A stretch of 7,253 nucleotides of DNA, from assembly GCA_030152265.1 (NCBI GenBank), contig JASLHQ010000167.1, positions 1 through 7,253 on the forward strand. Direction: 5' to 3'. This DNA comes from Savagea sp. Its GTDB lineage: Bacteria; Bacillota; Bacilli; Bacillales_A; Planococcaceae. A model generated the notes under the pieces. It saw only the letters and a list, made by a program, of their open reading frames with translations, was not told where the DNA came from and made no database searches. Of this stretch, positions 6,197 to 7,253 are shown in pieces (position 1 is the stretch's first letter; every line of letters begins with the position of its first letter). A program made the position numbers and the translations under genes.

Positions 6197-7253
6197 ATAT
6201 CGTTTGTTTTCTTTGATAGAGGCGAAGCATCGCATAATAAAGTAATGGAATACAAGAGGCACTTATAACGATTCCGAACCACCCAGTATATTCCCAAACA
6301 GGACTAAGTAAAGTACTTCCTCCTGCTACTCCGATATAATACGAAATTAAATATAAACTTGAAGCACTTCCTTTATGATGCGTCGCTTCTTGACTCACTG
6401 TTGTAGCGGTAAGAGAATGTGCAGTGAAAAAGCCTCCACAAACGACACACATCCCGATTACAACGATCGTAAGTGAATGACTCAATGTTAAAAGAACGCC
6501 GCTCACTAAAACGAATAAAGCGATTGCCCGTACACGTTTTACCGTATAACGCGCAGCTAAATATCCCGCAATAGGCGCTCCGATAATACCAAAACTGTAT
6601 GCGGCATAAATGAGCGATATTTTATCGAGAGACAATGAAAACGGTACTTCCGCTAAATAAAAGGGTAAATACGTCCACGTTCCTGTAAAGGATAACTGCA
6701 AAATAAATCCTAAACCGAACACCATTAACAATTTCGGATTGCGCAAATGATAAAAGAATCCGTCAATATCTTTTTTAAGCGAGACGACACTCGGCGTGAA
6801 ATAATTCGACTTCGGTAAAGTCATCATTAACAAAACTAAAATAACGATACCTGCGCTTCCAATGATGAAAAAAGCGAGCTCCCAACTGTAACGCTCCGCA
6901 AGTATCCCTGTAAAAATCCGCCCGATCATTCCTCCGAGTCCATTGCACGATATGTATAGCGCTGTCGCAAGCCCTTGATACTTCGGATGAACTTCCTCAT
7001 TTAAATATGCTAAACCGACGGCGGGTACTCCTGCCATCGTAAAACCTTGAATGAAACGCAACAATAAAATAAGTGAAAATGATGGCAAAAAAGGAATGAT
7101 AAAAAACGGAATAGCTGACAACAATAAAGACCATTTCACAAATTGTGAGCGCCCGTTCCGATCGGACAAGACCCCTACAACGACAAGCCCGCAAATAAGT
7201 CCGATTGTCATAATAGACATCGTCATACTGCTAAGTGACACCGAAACATTAAA
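6195..7253 (-). CDS. YnfM-type major facilitator transporter, N-terminus outside the window
   Basis: Integral membrane transporter; 352 residues are visible, ending at the TAA at 6195-6197. A GTG at 7241 can serve as a start on paper, but the frame stays open to the window edge and the extra residues FNVS fit the loop before helix 2. The true start and the first membrane helix therefore lie beyond 7253, with roughly 40-55 residues missing. Helix 2 is followed by the major-facilitator motif A, GVLSDRNGR (visible residues 27-35). Next comes a stretch characteristic of the YnfM group: GVPAVGLAYLNEEVHPKYQG, then ALYISCNGLGGMIGRIFTG and LPKSNYF. About ten further hydrophobic segments follow to the end. 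Family members are proton-driven exporters or uptake carriers with mostly unknown substrates, so I name none. It is convergent with the chemoreceptor gene and shares its terminator. Nothing in view suggests how it is regulated. Confidence 0.88.
   Translation of the reverse strand, partial: FNVSVSLSSMTMSIMTIGLICGLVVVGVLSDRNGRSQFVKWSLLLSAIPFFIIPFLPSFSLILLLRFIQGFTMAGVPAVGLAYLNEEVHPKYQGLATALYISCNGLGGMIGRIFTGILAERYSWELAFFIIGSAGIVILVLLMMTLPKSNYFTPSVVSLKKDIDGFFYHLRNPKLLMVFGLGFILQLSFTGTWTYLPFYLAEVPFSLSLDKISLIYAAYSFGIIGAPIAGYLAARYTVKRVRAIALFVLVSGVLLTLSHSLTIVVIGMCVVCGGFFTAHSLTATTVSQEATHHKGSASSLYLISYYIGVAGGSTLLSPVWEYTGWFGIVISASCIPLLYYAMLRLYQRKQTI

Noticed and set aside
7239..7241. GTG at 7241 as start of the YnfM-type transporter
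   Set aside because: The frame is open to the window edge, and a protein starting there would lack the first membrane helix; the gene is cut by the window.

Overview
The window looks like ordinary chromosome from a low-GC Gram-positive bacterium, most likely a member of the Bacillales. The evidence is the A/T-rich codon use, strong AAGGAG-type ribosome binding sites, GTG/TTG/ATG starts, a chemoreceptor without the C-terminal pentapeptide tether of enteric receptors, and resemblance of several genes to Bacillus-type families. I cannot name the genus. I see no mobile element, CRISPR array, rRNA or tRNA.

Layout, left to right. (1) 1-407, minus strand: the N-terminal part of a LytTR-type DNA-binding regulator, cut by the window edge. 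(2) 499-1746, minus strand: a complete UMF1/Atg22-like major facilitator transporter. (3) 1747-1898: a divergent promoter region with overlapping promoters and two inverted repeats. (4) 1899-4301, plus strand: an 800-residue cytoplasmic PAS-PAS-PAS-GGDEF-EAL protein, followed by a strong terminator. (5) 4474-6150, plus strand: a 558-residue transmembrane chemoreceptor. (6) 6154-6196: a long hairpin that terminates transcription from both sides. (7) 6195-7253, minus strand: a YnfM-type major facilitator transporter whose first transmembrane segment lies beyond the window.

The two plus-strand genes are signalling proteins. One senses in the cytoplasm and probably makes cyclic di-GMP. The other senses outside the cell and signals to CheA. 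A terminator and a separate candidate promoter lie between them, so they are neighbours rather than a clear operon, although both bear on motility decisions. The flanking transporters have no evident link to them.

The most interesting point is the EAL domain of the PAS-GGDEF-EAL protein. It has lost most catalytic and metal-binding residues (EAL to EAV, the VN motif to LK, the DDFGTG motif to GGFGSS, the AEGVE motif to IDCVQ), while its GGDEF half keeps the metal-binding and inhibitory-site residues with an SGDEY signature. Its second PAS domain resembles the flavin-binding PAS of Aer and NifL. This suggests a redox-sensing diguanylate cyclase with a dead EAL module. I do not see a wholly new system here. 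Four apparent start codons were corrected or rejected using ribosome binding sites, promoter placement and protein-family alignment.
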